Source: Lepturacanthus savala | Lineage: Eukaryota; Chordata; Actinopteri; Scombriformes; Trichiuridae | Assembly (NCBI GenBank): GCA_030544235.1 | Contig: CM060481.1 | Location: forward strand, 17,413,392-17,477,391 | DNA: 64,000 nucleotides | Reading direction: 5' to 3' | Shown: positions 1 to 11,752 of the stretch, in pieces | Layout: every line of letters starts with the position of its first letter | Numbering within the stretch: position 1 is the stretch's first letter | Position numbers and translations under genes: made by a program | Notes under the pieces: model-generated | Told to the model about the DNA's origin: nothing | Database searches by the model: none | The model's input: only the letters and a program-made list of their open reading frames with translations

Positions 1-139
1 TTCATCATCACCTCCTCTGTCACATATCTTGCTTTTGGTCAACTTTTTTTTTCAAACCCATCTGCTGTTTTCTCACCCCTGTCACTCCCCTTTTTTCTCT
101 CGCCTCCTCCCTGCTCTCACCCCCCCCCCCTCCTATTAG

Positions 140-3100
140 AAATGAGGGAGTTGTCGGAGTTGCCCTGGCCTGCCCCAGTGGGTCAGCTGGAGGAGGAGCC
201 CCCCGTCAGAGAGCAAGGTGACCTCTCACCCCTGAACATAACCCCCCCCCAACCCAAACCCTGCCTTCCTTTATCACTCACCACCACAAACGCACACATT
301 GGAACCCGTCCCGACCTCAATGACCCAGCTCGTTGTCCTACATCTGCTCTACCTTCACGGCAAACCCCCAGCAGCCTGCATCTGCACCACCTGCATCTGC
401 CGCAACTCGATTGTTAGGCTTTAGGGTTTAAAGCACTCCCTTCTGACCATATCCCACCCGTGTGTCAACCATGCATGAAAAGTTCCCTGTTAATTAGGCT
501 GTCTCGCTTGTTCATATCAGCGTGTTCAGCGCTGCTGTGGTGCATTTAATGTTTAATCACACGTTCCATAGATTTAATTTACCCGAAACCAGGCACAACA
601 CTTCAGCCTGTGATTCGCACCAGTGTGAAGTCGAAGTGCAGTGTAAGTCTACTGGAAGACAAAGAAGTGCACCAGAGCCAGGAACAGAAGACACCAGCTC
701 AGCTTCCTGTTGATCTGTCCCGGTGGGGAAAACGTCAATGCTAAAAGTTTTGCCGATTCGGACCCGTCGGTCCCGAACCTGCTCCATGTCTTATGTGTAC
801 CCAAGTCTGCCCATGAGGGTTAAATCCCTTCTGATCAAGAGCAAAAAAAACTGATTCACTTCTTCTTTCCCTGTCTGCCAACAGTGCAGTTTGACGGCGC
901 AGAGTGGGACCGCTCGTCGTCGCCCACGGAGCGGTTGCGTCCTCCGGGACCCAGGTCCAGCCCGCTGGCAGGAGGGGGGATGAAGTTTCGAATGCCGCAG
1001 GAAGGCCTTGCTATGGTGGGAGAGAGAGTGGACCCTACCCTGCCACTGGAAAAGCAGGTGTATGTATTGTATAATGTCTCCTTTTAAACCCATAGGAGCT
1101 ACATAAAACAAATATCACTTTATATGTATTTGAGTGTAGAACACACTGCTGTTAAGGTTTGATTACATTAAAAGGTTTATATGCTTTGATATAAAATGAT
1201 TTTTGATTGATTTGATCAAGTGTCCCTGTTTCAATTAATTTAATTACTTTGGATGTAAAGTGTAGAGTAGGAACCGCTGTCTTTGAAGAACAAAAGCATC
1301 GATAGTCGTACTGGTAACACAGATATTATTGATATTATTTGACAGCAAAATGTATTCACAATGATGTGCACAACGAATTATATACTGTACCATATATGCA
1401 CATGGTGCATTCCAAGGAAAGTTAAAAGGAAGAAGTTCACACAGAAATATAGGATGAAATCAGGCCCCTTAAATAAAGCCGGAGACATTTTACTGCACCC
1501 ACTTTGATCTATTAAGAGGCGTGGACACATTAAAATGGAACGGTTATGTGTTTTGTGCTAAGCAGCACTCATCGGAGCTTGCAGAATTGGTGAAAGGTTA
1601 GAAGGAAAACTAATTAAGTCAGAACATTAAAAAGACACATTTACTTTGGTCTTGTAATTTCAAACATCAAGGGTGTAATTTATGTGCTGTTTCTATGCTC
1701 ATAAAGGGTTGTTTTACTAATGAAGTCCGAGCACATGACACCCCTTAATCACACGTCCGCGTGCACACACATAGGAGTCAGTGTCACGCATACGCACACC
1801 CACGTGCACACACCCGCATGAGGGTTGTAGTTCATTTTTCTGTCCCATTACGCCTTGATGATCGTTTAAGGGGCTCTTATGAGCTGGGTGGTTTTCTTCA
1901 GCTCTCTTTTACACTGAAAACATCTGACATCTTGAGATGTTTTGTTGTAATTATCAACCTGTTGCATCAAATATATAACATGACACTATAGATTTTCTTT
2001 GTGTGTGTGTTGTGTCCATCAGATGGTACCACGGCTCTCTGTCCCGTTCAGAGGCAGAGTCCCTGCTAACGTTGTGTAAAGAGTGTAGTTACCTGGTGAG
2101 GAACAGTCAGACCAACCGCTCCGACTACTCTCTGTCCCTACGGTAGGATACGCACACACACACATACACACACACACACGCACACACACACACACACACA
2201 CACATTCTGCTGCCACAACAGGCAATGAAACACCTGAGCACCTTCCTGCCATGAAGCTGCAGAGTGTGCAAAGTGTGTGTGAAGCCACCTGAGCTGCTGC
2301 TCTCATATCACAGCCCCCACACCTCCCCATCTGTCTTGCCTCCTCCCTCAGCCCCTTTATCAACCCCACTTAAGATCACCGCTGCACCGATTCCTCTCCC
2401 GATACTCATTTGCAGGGCACAATACTGCTTATCTGGTCAAATCACTCCCTTGTAATTAGTACCGCAATCCATCGTCCCAGCCGCTGACACCCGCTCTTCC
2501 AACCCCTCCGTCCTAACCCCATCCTTGGCCCCCTCTCTGTGGTCTTCTTCCTCGGGCCCCAGCGGGCCTCCTAAGTGGCAATCAGGCAGGTAGAGCACAC
2601 TTCAGTGCACACATCATCTTCCCCATAATCACTAATGAATATGAATTACCTTCTGTGGGCTACACAAGAAAGGAATCAGAGAGGGAAAGAGGGGGGGAGA
2701 GAGAGCGAGGACAGGGAGACACCGAGTGTCACTGTGTTGTGCTGACAAACTCAGCACAACACAAGCTCATGCATCGCTCGAAGAGTGGGTTTGACACATA
2801 CGCACACACACACCCTCATGCACACACTTGCTGGAGCAGCAAGGTCGCAGTTGGCACCCGTTCCACGGTTGGCTTAGTTTGGAGCAAGAAACGTCTCTTA
2901 CAAGGCTACAACATTCATCTCTGTTACGTTCTTTCACTGTTTAGGAGAACTCGCCCTCGTTCAGTACAAAACCGAAAACAGCATGAATCCGAAAAAGAGT
3001 TGACATAGCGTAGATCTTTAATTACCTTAAAGGGAAAGTCTATTTTTTTTCTTTTTAATAAAGCCTTTATTTTCTTTCTTTGGCTGTAATTGCTATGGGT

Positions 3101-5695
3101 AATAATAATATTGTACTCACAAAGTTTATAGTGGAAGTCCAAGAACATGACATCATTCAACAGAAGTCAGACATGGCAGGGACCATGAGCAGTCGGTTTT
3201 CAAACAAGACTCCTGGTTAGCTAAACATATCTGGAGCAGAAGACGAAAGCAAAACTGTGAAATTATTTTAAAACGACTATTAAGGTTTAAAGACTTTGAC
3301 CTACTTTGAAATTTCTTATTTTCCTCAGTTGTGCATGAACAGAGCTTTTCTTTTTTTGGTGCACTACTTTCTGACGTGTTACTGGCACCGTTGTTTATGG
3401 AGAATGACATTGTCTGCATGTTTTAAATGTTTGTCTCAACCATTGAGCCCCTTGTCCTTCTTCTTCGGAGTCCACACGTGCCATGGGGCTACACGAATCG
3501 TGAGTGTGATCTTGTGTCAGGCATACGCAGATGTTTCGCAAGTGTTATTGCACCCTGCTTGTCTTGTATGCCTGAAGAATGGCTGTGTACATAATTAAAT
3601 AGAGAAGGCAGATGCGTGTGTGAGGAAATTCTTCTTTGTTAAGAGTTCAAAAGACATGCTTTGTGCATGCCTGAACGGTGTAGGCCGGGTGCTGGGTTGA
3701 AGAGACATTAGGATGAAAAAGAAAAGGATAGATAATAAGCACTCCAAGGGGCTCCTATTTAGAGTTGGAGTTTGGAGGGATTTTTAAATTAGTTTCTTCA
3801 TATGTGACATTTCAAAATGCTCTTAGACTGCTTTAAATACCAATAGTAGGCTTCAGATATGAAGCTTCTGATATAGAACATTGTATCATCCCTCCTATCC
3901 TGTTATGGCTATGATGTAATATATGATATATTGTACATGAGTCCTTTATTGGAGTACATTCTATTGGGGGTACATCTTTTGATATGTTTATTATTTATAT
4001 TTCTATAACTTGTGTATCTGTGTGTGTCTATTTCTGTGCATTTTTAAACATTATTATATATATTACCATTTCTAAGATTGACTTTAATGGCAGCTTTCTA
4101 CCAGCTGTGCCACATCATGTGTTTAGTAGCCTACTATGGGTATCTAACATTACTAAGACCCTGTATTTGTCAGAAGCAGAATGAGGGTGCTTGAAATGTC
4201 ACGCACGCAGAAAATAAAAAAAAACTTTACCTCTAAATATGCTAATTCAGATAATCTGGCTAAAAATTTGTCTTTTTTTTCTGATTGTCAGAACACGTCT
4301 GTTTCTTGCACTTTATCACAGCAATTTTGCCTTATTCACAGATATAATAACTTGATATAAATGTCAAAAAAAATATTTCCCATAATGTTTGTATCTCGAT
4401 TATCATTTAGACATCGCTGACTACTGCCGTCTTGCTAACATATCCTTGAGACAAGGACGTTTTGTCTAATGACAGGCATCAGCTACATTTTTTGGAGATA
4501 AGGCAGTGTCCAAGTCCGTTTAGCATTGTTCTTGTCCTAGGTCATTGTCCTTGGAAAAAGTGAACCATACCTAGAGTCGTGTGAGCAATGGAAAGAAAGA
4601 CGAAGGTTGTTTAATGAAGAAGAAATGAAGAGCCCCTCCAAAGTGAGTCAGCACCGACACAGACGGGGTCTGCCAACGTTTAAACCAACATGAATATTTA
4701 TGTGAAAGCTCTGGTTGCTTCTAATGTACCATGAGACACAAAGAGTCCCCAACACAAACAGAGCTGGATGAAAGCGCGCTGTCAACTCTGAGCGCTGACA
4801 CGATGAAGCAGCGTCTGGCTCTCAGGAGGCCAGCGGGACTGTCACCAACTTCCTGTTGTTTGTGCTGTTTGTAGTCGCAGCGAGTTCCTTTGGTTTCGCT
4901 GCTCTTCAAGATTGAGTTTGGTTTACTTGAACAATGACAATTATGGTGACCGTTTTCGGTCCTTGTCTTTCCACCGCTTCTATAATTAGACGTACATTAT
5001 GACTGGCTGGCTGGCTCTTAAAGGGGAAGTCCTGACGCGGCTGACTGGCTCTTAAAGGGGAGGCGGCAGCGGCTCGGCTCAGCCACTTTTTTTTCACAGT
5101 CCAGCGTTCTTCTCTCCTTCCCTTTGTTTTTTACGCCCATGTGCTGTTACACCACTGATGATCAGCGGTGTAAGATGGATGGATCAGTCGCTGATCCATC
5201 CTTCATAACGCCCCTGCTTAATTTGTGAGACAGTGTTAAATCCCGGAGAGAATCATGTATCAAAAATGCAGTAAAAAAAAAAAGAGAGGTGAGTATAAAT
5301 ATAGGCTGTCATTTCCACAGTGTCATTATGTGTCAGAATGTGTGGAAGCTTCCATGATGTTTTATATGCCCCACTCATCATGTCCTCTCACATTCCTCAC
5401 GCCTACACTTCCGTATTGGCTCTCTCCCGCTTTCTTCCTTATATTGTCTCCTACACCATCTCAATTCGCTTTTTTTGTTGTTGTTTTTTTTTTTGTTTGT
5501 CCTCCCAGGAGCTGCCAGGGTTTCATGCATATGAAGTTCACACAGTATAAAGACGGAAAGTACGTGCTAGGACAGAACAGCCCGCCGTTCGACACCATCC
5601 CAGAGGTCATCCACTTCTACACCACACATAAACTCCCGATCCGAGGAGCCGAGCACCTCTCCCTGCTGTTCCCAGTACTGGTGCAGACGCTCTGA
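140..5695 (+). CDS. shd: SH2 domain adaptor of the SHB/SHD family, 3' four coding exons (5' end off window)
   Basis: Cytoplasmic adaptor that binds phosphotyrosine through a C-terminal SH2 domain. Exons read as 140-217, 885-1059, 2023-2142 and 5509-5695. Phases are consistent (2 leading nt + 185 codons + TGA at 5693-5695) and every junction is AG/GT. The second exon carries the family landmark VQFDGAEWDR and the linker ERVDPTLPLEKQ just before the SH2 domain. The domain opens with WYHGSLSR, has the phosphotyrosine-binding arginine in YLVRNS, continues with QGFMHMKF and KYVLGQNSPPF, and ends with GAEHLSLLFPV a few residues before the stop, as in the whole family. SHB, SHD, SHE and SHF share this layout. 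The residues look partly SHB-like, but the linker ERVDP.LPLEKQ and the linkage to s1pr4 and mier2 (human 19p13.3) favour SHD. Proline-rich and tyrosine-motif exons must lie upstream. A few intronic codons after 217 are open by chance and are not exon. Confidence 0.85.
218..884 (+). other. shd intron
   Basis: Between donor GGTGACC at 217/218 and acceptor CCAACAG at 884. I see only C-rich and unremarkable sequence and no extra exon. Confidence 0.7.
2023..2142 (+). other. shd: SH2 domain first exon (alphaA, betaB)
   Basis: This 120-nt exon starts with the third base of a valine codon completed from the previous exon (QV|WYHG) and ends two bases into the arginine codon of SLSLR. It holds the WYHG entry motif and the invariant betaB arginine of YLVRNS, so the pTyr pocket is intact. 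A (CA)n microsatellite starts about 8 nt after the donor GTAGGA. Confidence 0.85.
2150..2204. repeat. (CA)n microsatellite with interruptions
   Basis: About 55 bp of alternating CA with TA and GC interruptions, immediately downstream of the SH2 exon donor site. It is probably length-polymorphic. Confidence 0.95.
2205..5508 (+). other. shd last intron: no further exon seen
   Basis: About 3.3 kb of intron between the two SH2 exons. It contains short CA/GA runs, AT-rich stretches, a 34-bp-spaced direct repeat (CTGGCTCTTAAAGGGGA at 5011 and 5045) and two adjacent small hairpins at 5150-5201. A pyrimidine-rich tract (5470-5506) leads to the acceptor CCTCCCAG at 5508. Confidence 0.6.
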
Positions 5696-6120
5696 CTGAC
5701 CCGCACGCTCCTCCTGGACCCTTCGGGGGGTTCATAGTGCTCGGACGCTCAAAAAAAAACAAAAAACTTGAATGTTTGACAGGATCTTCCCGGCGGAGTC
5801 CCAGCACTCTCTTCTCCTTCGACCGGACTGCTTTGGATGATCCAGCGCACCGCGGGGCTAATGTTCCTCACCCACCACTGCTGTTGTACTTGTGCCAAGT
5901 GTCTCTAACATCCATGGGGATCAGTTCACCCGAAACACAATACCCGAGTTCTAGGCCACCTCACCTGTGCTTTAACTCCTCTTTCCTTGCTGAAACCACA
6001 GGGACTGACTTCAGGACTGAATATTCTCCCTTTTCTTATTCCATCTCTTTTCTGACTGCAATATTCTGAACGTAGCCCCGGTTTACAGGGAGCCTGCAGA
6101 AAATTGAGATTAAATTACTG
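5696..6120 (+). other. shd: shd 3' UTR with candidate poly(A) signal
   Basis: Non-coding sequence after the TGA. ATTAAA at 6109-6114 is the first plausible poly(A) signal. The true end is not visible and could lie further downstream. Confidence 0.4.
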
Positions 6121-7490
6121 CTGTTTCACAAAAAAAAACACCTCATTGACACTGATAAAATATTACTGTTGTTAGGTGAAAATCTTGCAATATTTTGCTG
6201 ACATTTTGTTGACACAATTTTCAAATCCTTTTGTAAACGGTGGAAAATTCATAACGCTATTTTCGAACGATATAAGGTTTTTACCAACAGCAGTGATATC
6301 TCTGATGCTTTTCTACACAAAGCCACAACTGTACTGTACTATAACCTGTGCATTCTCTTCCGGCCTGTTTCCGTACTGTCATGCTGCTGTATGTTGAGGA
6401 TCCGCTTGACACACGTCTCCATGTTACTTGTTGATTGTTTCATCGTAAGCAACAGAGAAGCTGTGTTGTATTGGTACTCGTGTTGACCTTGCTGACCTGT
6501 ATCTCTTGTTTGTTGCCTACGTTGCATTTGGTAGACAATGCTGGGTTTGTAAAAAAAAAAAAAAAAATCCGACCTATCAATGCTGTCGTCGTCTTTTCCC
6601 TCAGGAGCTGATCCGCAGGCTACATTTGGAGCTGAGGGATGCTAATCAGGAAACACTGATCACTCTGACGATCTCACACTTTGTGAACGTCAGCCACATT
6701 GTCACACTTCCTACATATTCGATTGCATTTTTTTTTTTCCCCTGGCCCGGCCAACATGCTGGTTGGTGAGTTGTATTTGAGTAAATTCTTGCCATCTGGA
6801 GCCTGGGTGTAGTGTTTTGTGGGGAGAAAAAAGAAAAAAAAATCAAATTTGAGAGAAGAGACAACATGTACTGGCGACGACAAATGTAAGAATGATTTAG
6901 AGAATTGTTTTTCAAGCCAAAACTTTCTATGGTCCATGCTGTATTCATTACTATTATTTACGGACTATTACTTTCCGTCATTAGTAAAAGATGACGGGTT
7001 GCATAATTTACCTGCTGTGTTGAAGCACCTCATCTGTACTCGTCTGTGGATCACCAACAACATTAGTGGTTTCTAACCTGGTGATGAAACCCCCGCAAGG
7101 GCTCTGGATATTAATATAGGGCGTCTCAAGATGATTACTGGAGCAAAAAATAATTTCTGCCACGCAAATTAATGTTAATTTTTCAGACTTTTTTTTGCTG
7201 ATTCTAGCTAATTTTTCATATGAGGTGAGGTTTTACCTCTTCGAGCCTTTAAAAAAAAAAAAAAGTGCAGAAGAGAAGGCGCTCCATGTGTGCATGCAAC
7301 CTGTGAGTGGTCACAACATGGCTCTGCATCATAGGGTCACATGCAGTGTTGGTGTTTGATTTAAAAAAAAAAAAGCCTCTGATAAAGAGTATAGCTGAGC
7401 AGATTTCAAACAATAGATTCCTTTGGAGCCCAGAAAGAAGGAAAAGAGGCACAAAGGACTTGGCAAAATTGCATGCTTCACATTTTCAAT

Positions 7491-7516
7491 CACACACACA
7501 CACACACACACACACA
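7491..7516. repeat. (CA)n microsatellite
   Basis: Uninterrupted CA dinucleotides followed by GAGAGG. Confidence 0.95.
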
Positions 7517-8216
7517 GAGAGGCATACACATTTGCTCTCCTTCATCCATTAACAGCAGGGTTGGGAGGGAGAGGGTGAGGACTGGGGGTGAGGTGTGGCT
7601 GAGGAGGGGTGAGGCAGCCCTCATTATTTGGGCTGCGCTGCAGTGAAAAGCACTGGGATTGCTTTCATTACTGAGCCAAATGAAATAGCAGCGGCTGATT
7701 ACCCGCGTGACGGAGAGACGAGACGAGCTGGATCACTCTCTGTTGGGGAGAAAGAGTGAAGGAAAGAGGAAAAAAAAGGGGGGGGAAGGAGGGAGAGATG
7801 AAGGAAGTGGGGGAAAGAAGGAGGAGGGAGACACTGCCTGGCTGTACTTCCCCAACAAGACTCCAAACAAGTGTGTGTGAGCGTGTGCGCGAGTGTGAAA
7901 AAGAGACGACGACATGGAGGGGGCTGCTATAGTCCCATTTTTCAAACTAGGCTCCCCGGGGAGGGATATGAATAATAACGACAGCGGCAATGCAGCATGT
8001 AAAAATCAAACAAATGTCACGCTCACATTTCTCTGCCTTTTGTATAGCTCTTACCTCGTATCTGCTTTTGGGATTTTACAGGTTTTCTTTTTCTAGCTCT
8101 AATTTCTTTCATGCTCATAAAGCCACATTTTTATGAGTTTGTGTAGGTTAGAACAAATGTCTCAGTCCTTTCAGTCTTAGAAACACAATTCTGTGTTTGT
8201 GAATTGTGAAATGTGC

Positions 8217-8217
8217 T

Positions 8218-8246
<29 letters not shown>
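8217..8246. repeat. (TG)n microsatellite
   Basis: About 15 TG units followed by TAGAGATC. Confidence 0.95.
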
Positions 8247-8250
<4 letters not shown>

Positions 8251-11200
8251 ATCAAAATCAGAGTGTGTATAATGTCAGACATGGTGGGTATCGGTGATTA
8301 TGCGGTGACGGCAGCTGTTAATCCATCAGACAGGCTCGGAGGAATGAACACCTGTGATCGCCACAGAGCCAAAGAACATGATAGAAAACCTTATAATGCG
8401 CACACACACACGGCTGACAGATTTACACATAGATGCAAATGAGCACGTTCAATTGAAATAGAAATTTTATATGAGTTCCTGAATTTGGAAACAGTGGTAG
8501 CTGGAATCTTTTTTAAAAAAAACCTTGAAGCTTCTGATATGAATAAGTTTTGACTTATTTTAAGACCAAGGTCATGAATGAACTTCTAACACCATTGTTT
8601 GAAGAAGAAGCTACTCAGAAATAGGCATTTAAACAATTCTATGACCCATTATCAGATGAGGAAAGTCATTGCCTGGTTGAAAAATTCAGATCGGTGACTA
8701 CAGACATTGTGGTGTGATTGCTTAGTCCAGATTAGGAGAAATATGAAATAAAAGAATACCTCCTGTTAATAATTACTAGGAAAAAAAATAAACCAAATAT
8801 GTTCCTATCAAGACAGAAATGTTGGTCTTAAAAGGCTATCCAAGGTGAAAGGTCAAATAAAACTTTTAAAGGGGAAACAATTTCAGTGTCTGACAAACAG
8901 ATAAGATTTAGTTTCTTAAGGCCTTGTTAAAATTTTCTTAGAATTGAAACACACACATCGACTCATTCGCCCACGCTGTAAGTTTATCACGGGTTTCCCC
9001 ACCTCCATAGTGACACTTTCATGCAACATAACCCGCCAGGCTGCTTGCAGGGATTTAGCCAGCTGTGCACACACTCAATGCCACAAGAGACGGACGGGAC
9101 ACGCACGTCAGAAAAATAGTCCTCCCTCTCACTTATCCCTTATCCCAGACATGCTAATCCCTACAGTTGTGGCAGGAAGGCGTGGAGGAGATAGATTGGA
9201 GGTCAGCGCGAGCAGGTGTGAGCATGCCGTCCGGCCCTGCCAGAAGACTGCAATCAGAGAAGAGAAAGCAGCTGCTGTGTTTCTTTTTTCCTTTTTTTTG
9301 TGTGTGTGTGTGTGTGGGGGGGGGGGGTTAGAAAGAAGGGAACAATTTGGAATAGATTGCTTATCCACTCCTGCCACCTATGTGTTATGACAGCGTGGCA
9401 TTCAAGGGCTGCTCCGAAACATCCAGTTTGAGGTTCTGAATGATTTCTCGCTGCTAGTTGCTGAAACAAAAGGCTGATTAATCAGGTTGTTGCTTCACAG
9501 AAAGGTAATCAGACATTTTTGACAACGAAGAGTCATCATAAACGTAGTTTATCAAGCAAAAATGCCAAACAGGCAACTGTGAGGTCTTGATGGGATTTTT
9601 TTTTTTTTACTGTTTCACATTGAGATTCTTTACTGTTATTTAGACAAAACAAATAATTTGAAGATGTCTCAGTATGAGATTTTAAAGACCACAAACATAC
9701 ATAAATCAACTGGTAATAATCATCTGTTGCAGCTCTACAAGGCGCATATGAAGCCATGGACTCATATCTATGTTGTCTATTTATAAAAGCAAGGGTGTCT
9801 GTGTGTCTGCTTATTTCTCTGACTGTCGCATCAACCTCAGCTTTCGGATATAGCTTGTGCCTAGCATGATGGTGTATATCCTTTTATGTGGAATTTTTTG
9901 GATGGATATTCAAGACATTATTATTATAATTAAAAGTTAAATTCCATAGACTTACATATCTCAGTGCTTTCCTGCAGCTGTGCTTTCGTTACAGTGTAAA
10001 GCTCCGTATCAAGACGCTCCTCCTCATGTTGCTTCCCAGCGCTTTCGTTATAATTCAAAGCTTCCTGTTGTCCCGTTCATTCCTGCACTTATCATGCAGC
10101 TAAAATAACGAAAGTATTGTAACGTCTCTCAAAAACCACAAGCTAAGACGTTAGCCACTTTAGCTGCTACTTTATTCCTCATGCTAACACAGGCTACTGT
10201 GGGCTGCAGGTGTAGTACTCCAAGACGCATTCACAGACCCTCAGGAATTCCCAGCACTATCACCTAAAGGAACAGAATCTGTGCCTAAACTCATTTATTG
10301 ACAAACACATATAACAATAACCATAACAAGCCCAGGAAAAAGTATGAAGTGAGACATGTATCATAAGTCTGGTTTTACTTAGACACAATTTCAAAAAATC
10401 TACCTTAGCTTCCACTTTTCTATAGGAAAACATTCTTCTGCACTGCACTAGTATGATAAAAAAGCCACTGCAACTGTATGTGGAAAGGTGTTAGAAAGTT
10501 CACTAACAAAGTAGCGATGGAAAGATTTATCTGATATGTTCAAATGATTCATTGAGTCCACTGAATGTACTTGACATTCGACAGGAGAAATAATGGCAGC
10601 GGCGTGTGGAGGGAGATGCTGAGCGGAGTGTCCACCAATCCAAATCTCAGCCGGCTCCTTCAGAAATCCTCCTACAAAGTGACCTTTGCCTCCGCTCCCA
10701 CCAAGCTCTTTCCCAGCTGCTCCCTGGATAAAGCCCTCTGATCCCGGGGAGCTTATCACCAAAGGTCTTCACTTTCTTTGTTCCGCGTATAATTACACCG
10801 CATTCAATGATAGATCTGTGGAGGTGATGGTAGGGAAGAAGAATCATTACACGCTAGACAAACGTATGCGTGCGTCTCCTCTGCTGACTCGGCTAAGCAG
10901 AGGAGAAAACGCTTTCAGCCTCAAACGGGAATCCTCGCCTCTCTCCTCCTGGCCCCACGCCACCTCTGAGGGGCTTCAGCAATGTTTAACACTGGCACAA
11001 TCAGCGGTTTGAATCAGATGGAGTTTTTTTTGCTGTTTTTTTTTTTCCAAATGTACACACGTGTGCACACAAACACATGCAAAAAAAAAAACAAAAAAAC
11101 ACGGTTTCCTCTCCACACTAGCAATGCAAAGCCAGGATCATGATGACAGGGGGTGGTGTGATTCTCTTGTCCTCTGTCGTGTTCGCATTAGTCATATGCA

Positions 11201-11570
11201 AATAGGCATTGTGCACAGAGAATGACACAAATCCACCATGTCTAAATCCTCAAAGAAAGACTGGTGACGGCTATTTAGTTAACATGATTTATTAAGGTGT
11301 TTGACCCAGTTAGCAAATGGGTTTGTTTCAGGTGTTTTGAGAAATGGAATTTGACGACATGAAGAAGAAAATGTGAAGGGAGGAAAACATTTGTTAATTG
11401 GCATCAAAATTGAAGACTGAAGGCAAAGATGATTCAATTTCATGATTAAATTTGTGAGTCTTCTGCGCCTGTTACTCAGAGAATGAGAACAAATGATTTT
11501 CTTTTGACAATGCAGACTTCTATCATAATCAATATCCTTATTTTTTTTATATATTTGCATGCCCTTATAG

Positions 11571-11752
11571 CAGGGTTCACCAACCCTGCTCCTGGAGAGC
11601 TACTGCCATGCTGTTTTTAGGAATCTCCCCACTCGACACACAATCTATTCTTATTATTAACGAGCCCTTGACAAGCTTCAGCTACTTGATAATGAGATGA
11701 TAATTCGAATCAGGTGTGTTGGAAGAGGGAAAGTCCTAAAACAGGCAGGAAA
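11571..11752. mobile_element. Dispersed palindromic repeat, probable non-autonomous DNA transposon remnant
   Basis: Begins GGTTCACCAACCCTGCTCCT and GGAGAGCTACTG. Its second half, ATCAGGTGTGTTGGAAGAGG then AAAACAGGCAGG, is the imperfect inverted counterpart. This matches my memory of a very abundant fish/vertebrate repeat (CCAACCCTGGTCCTGGAGAGC...). The right terminus is decayed. The superfamily is not certain from sequence alone. Confidence 0.6.

Noticed and set aside
142..417. Open frame starting MRELSELPWP read as a separate small protein
   Set aside because: Only 140-217 is exon of shd. The rest reads through a donor into a proline-rich intron.
5255..5695. 146-codon frame starting MYQKCSKKKK
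   Set aside because: Its first 84 codons are intron, including a long T-rich tract. Only the part from 5509 is the last shd exon.
8944..9390. 148-codon open frame
   Set aside because: It runs through a T-rich stretch and a (TG)n/poly-G tract; the product has no domain and looks like chance.
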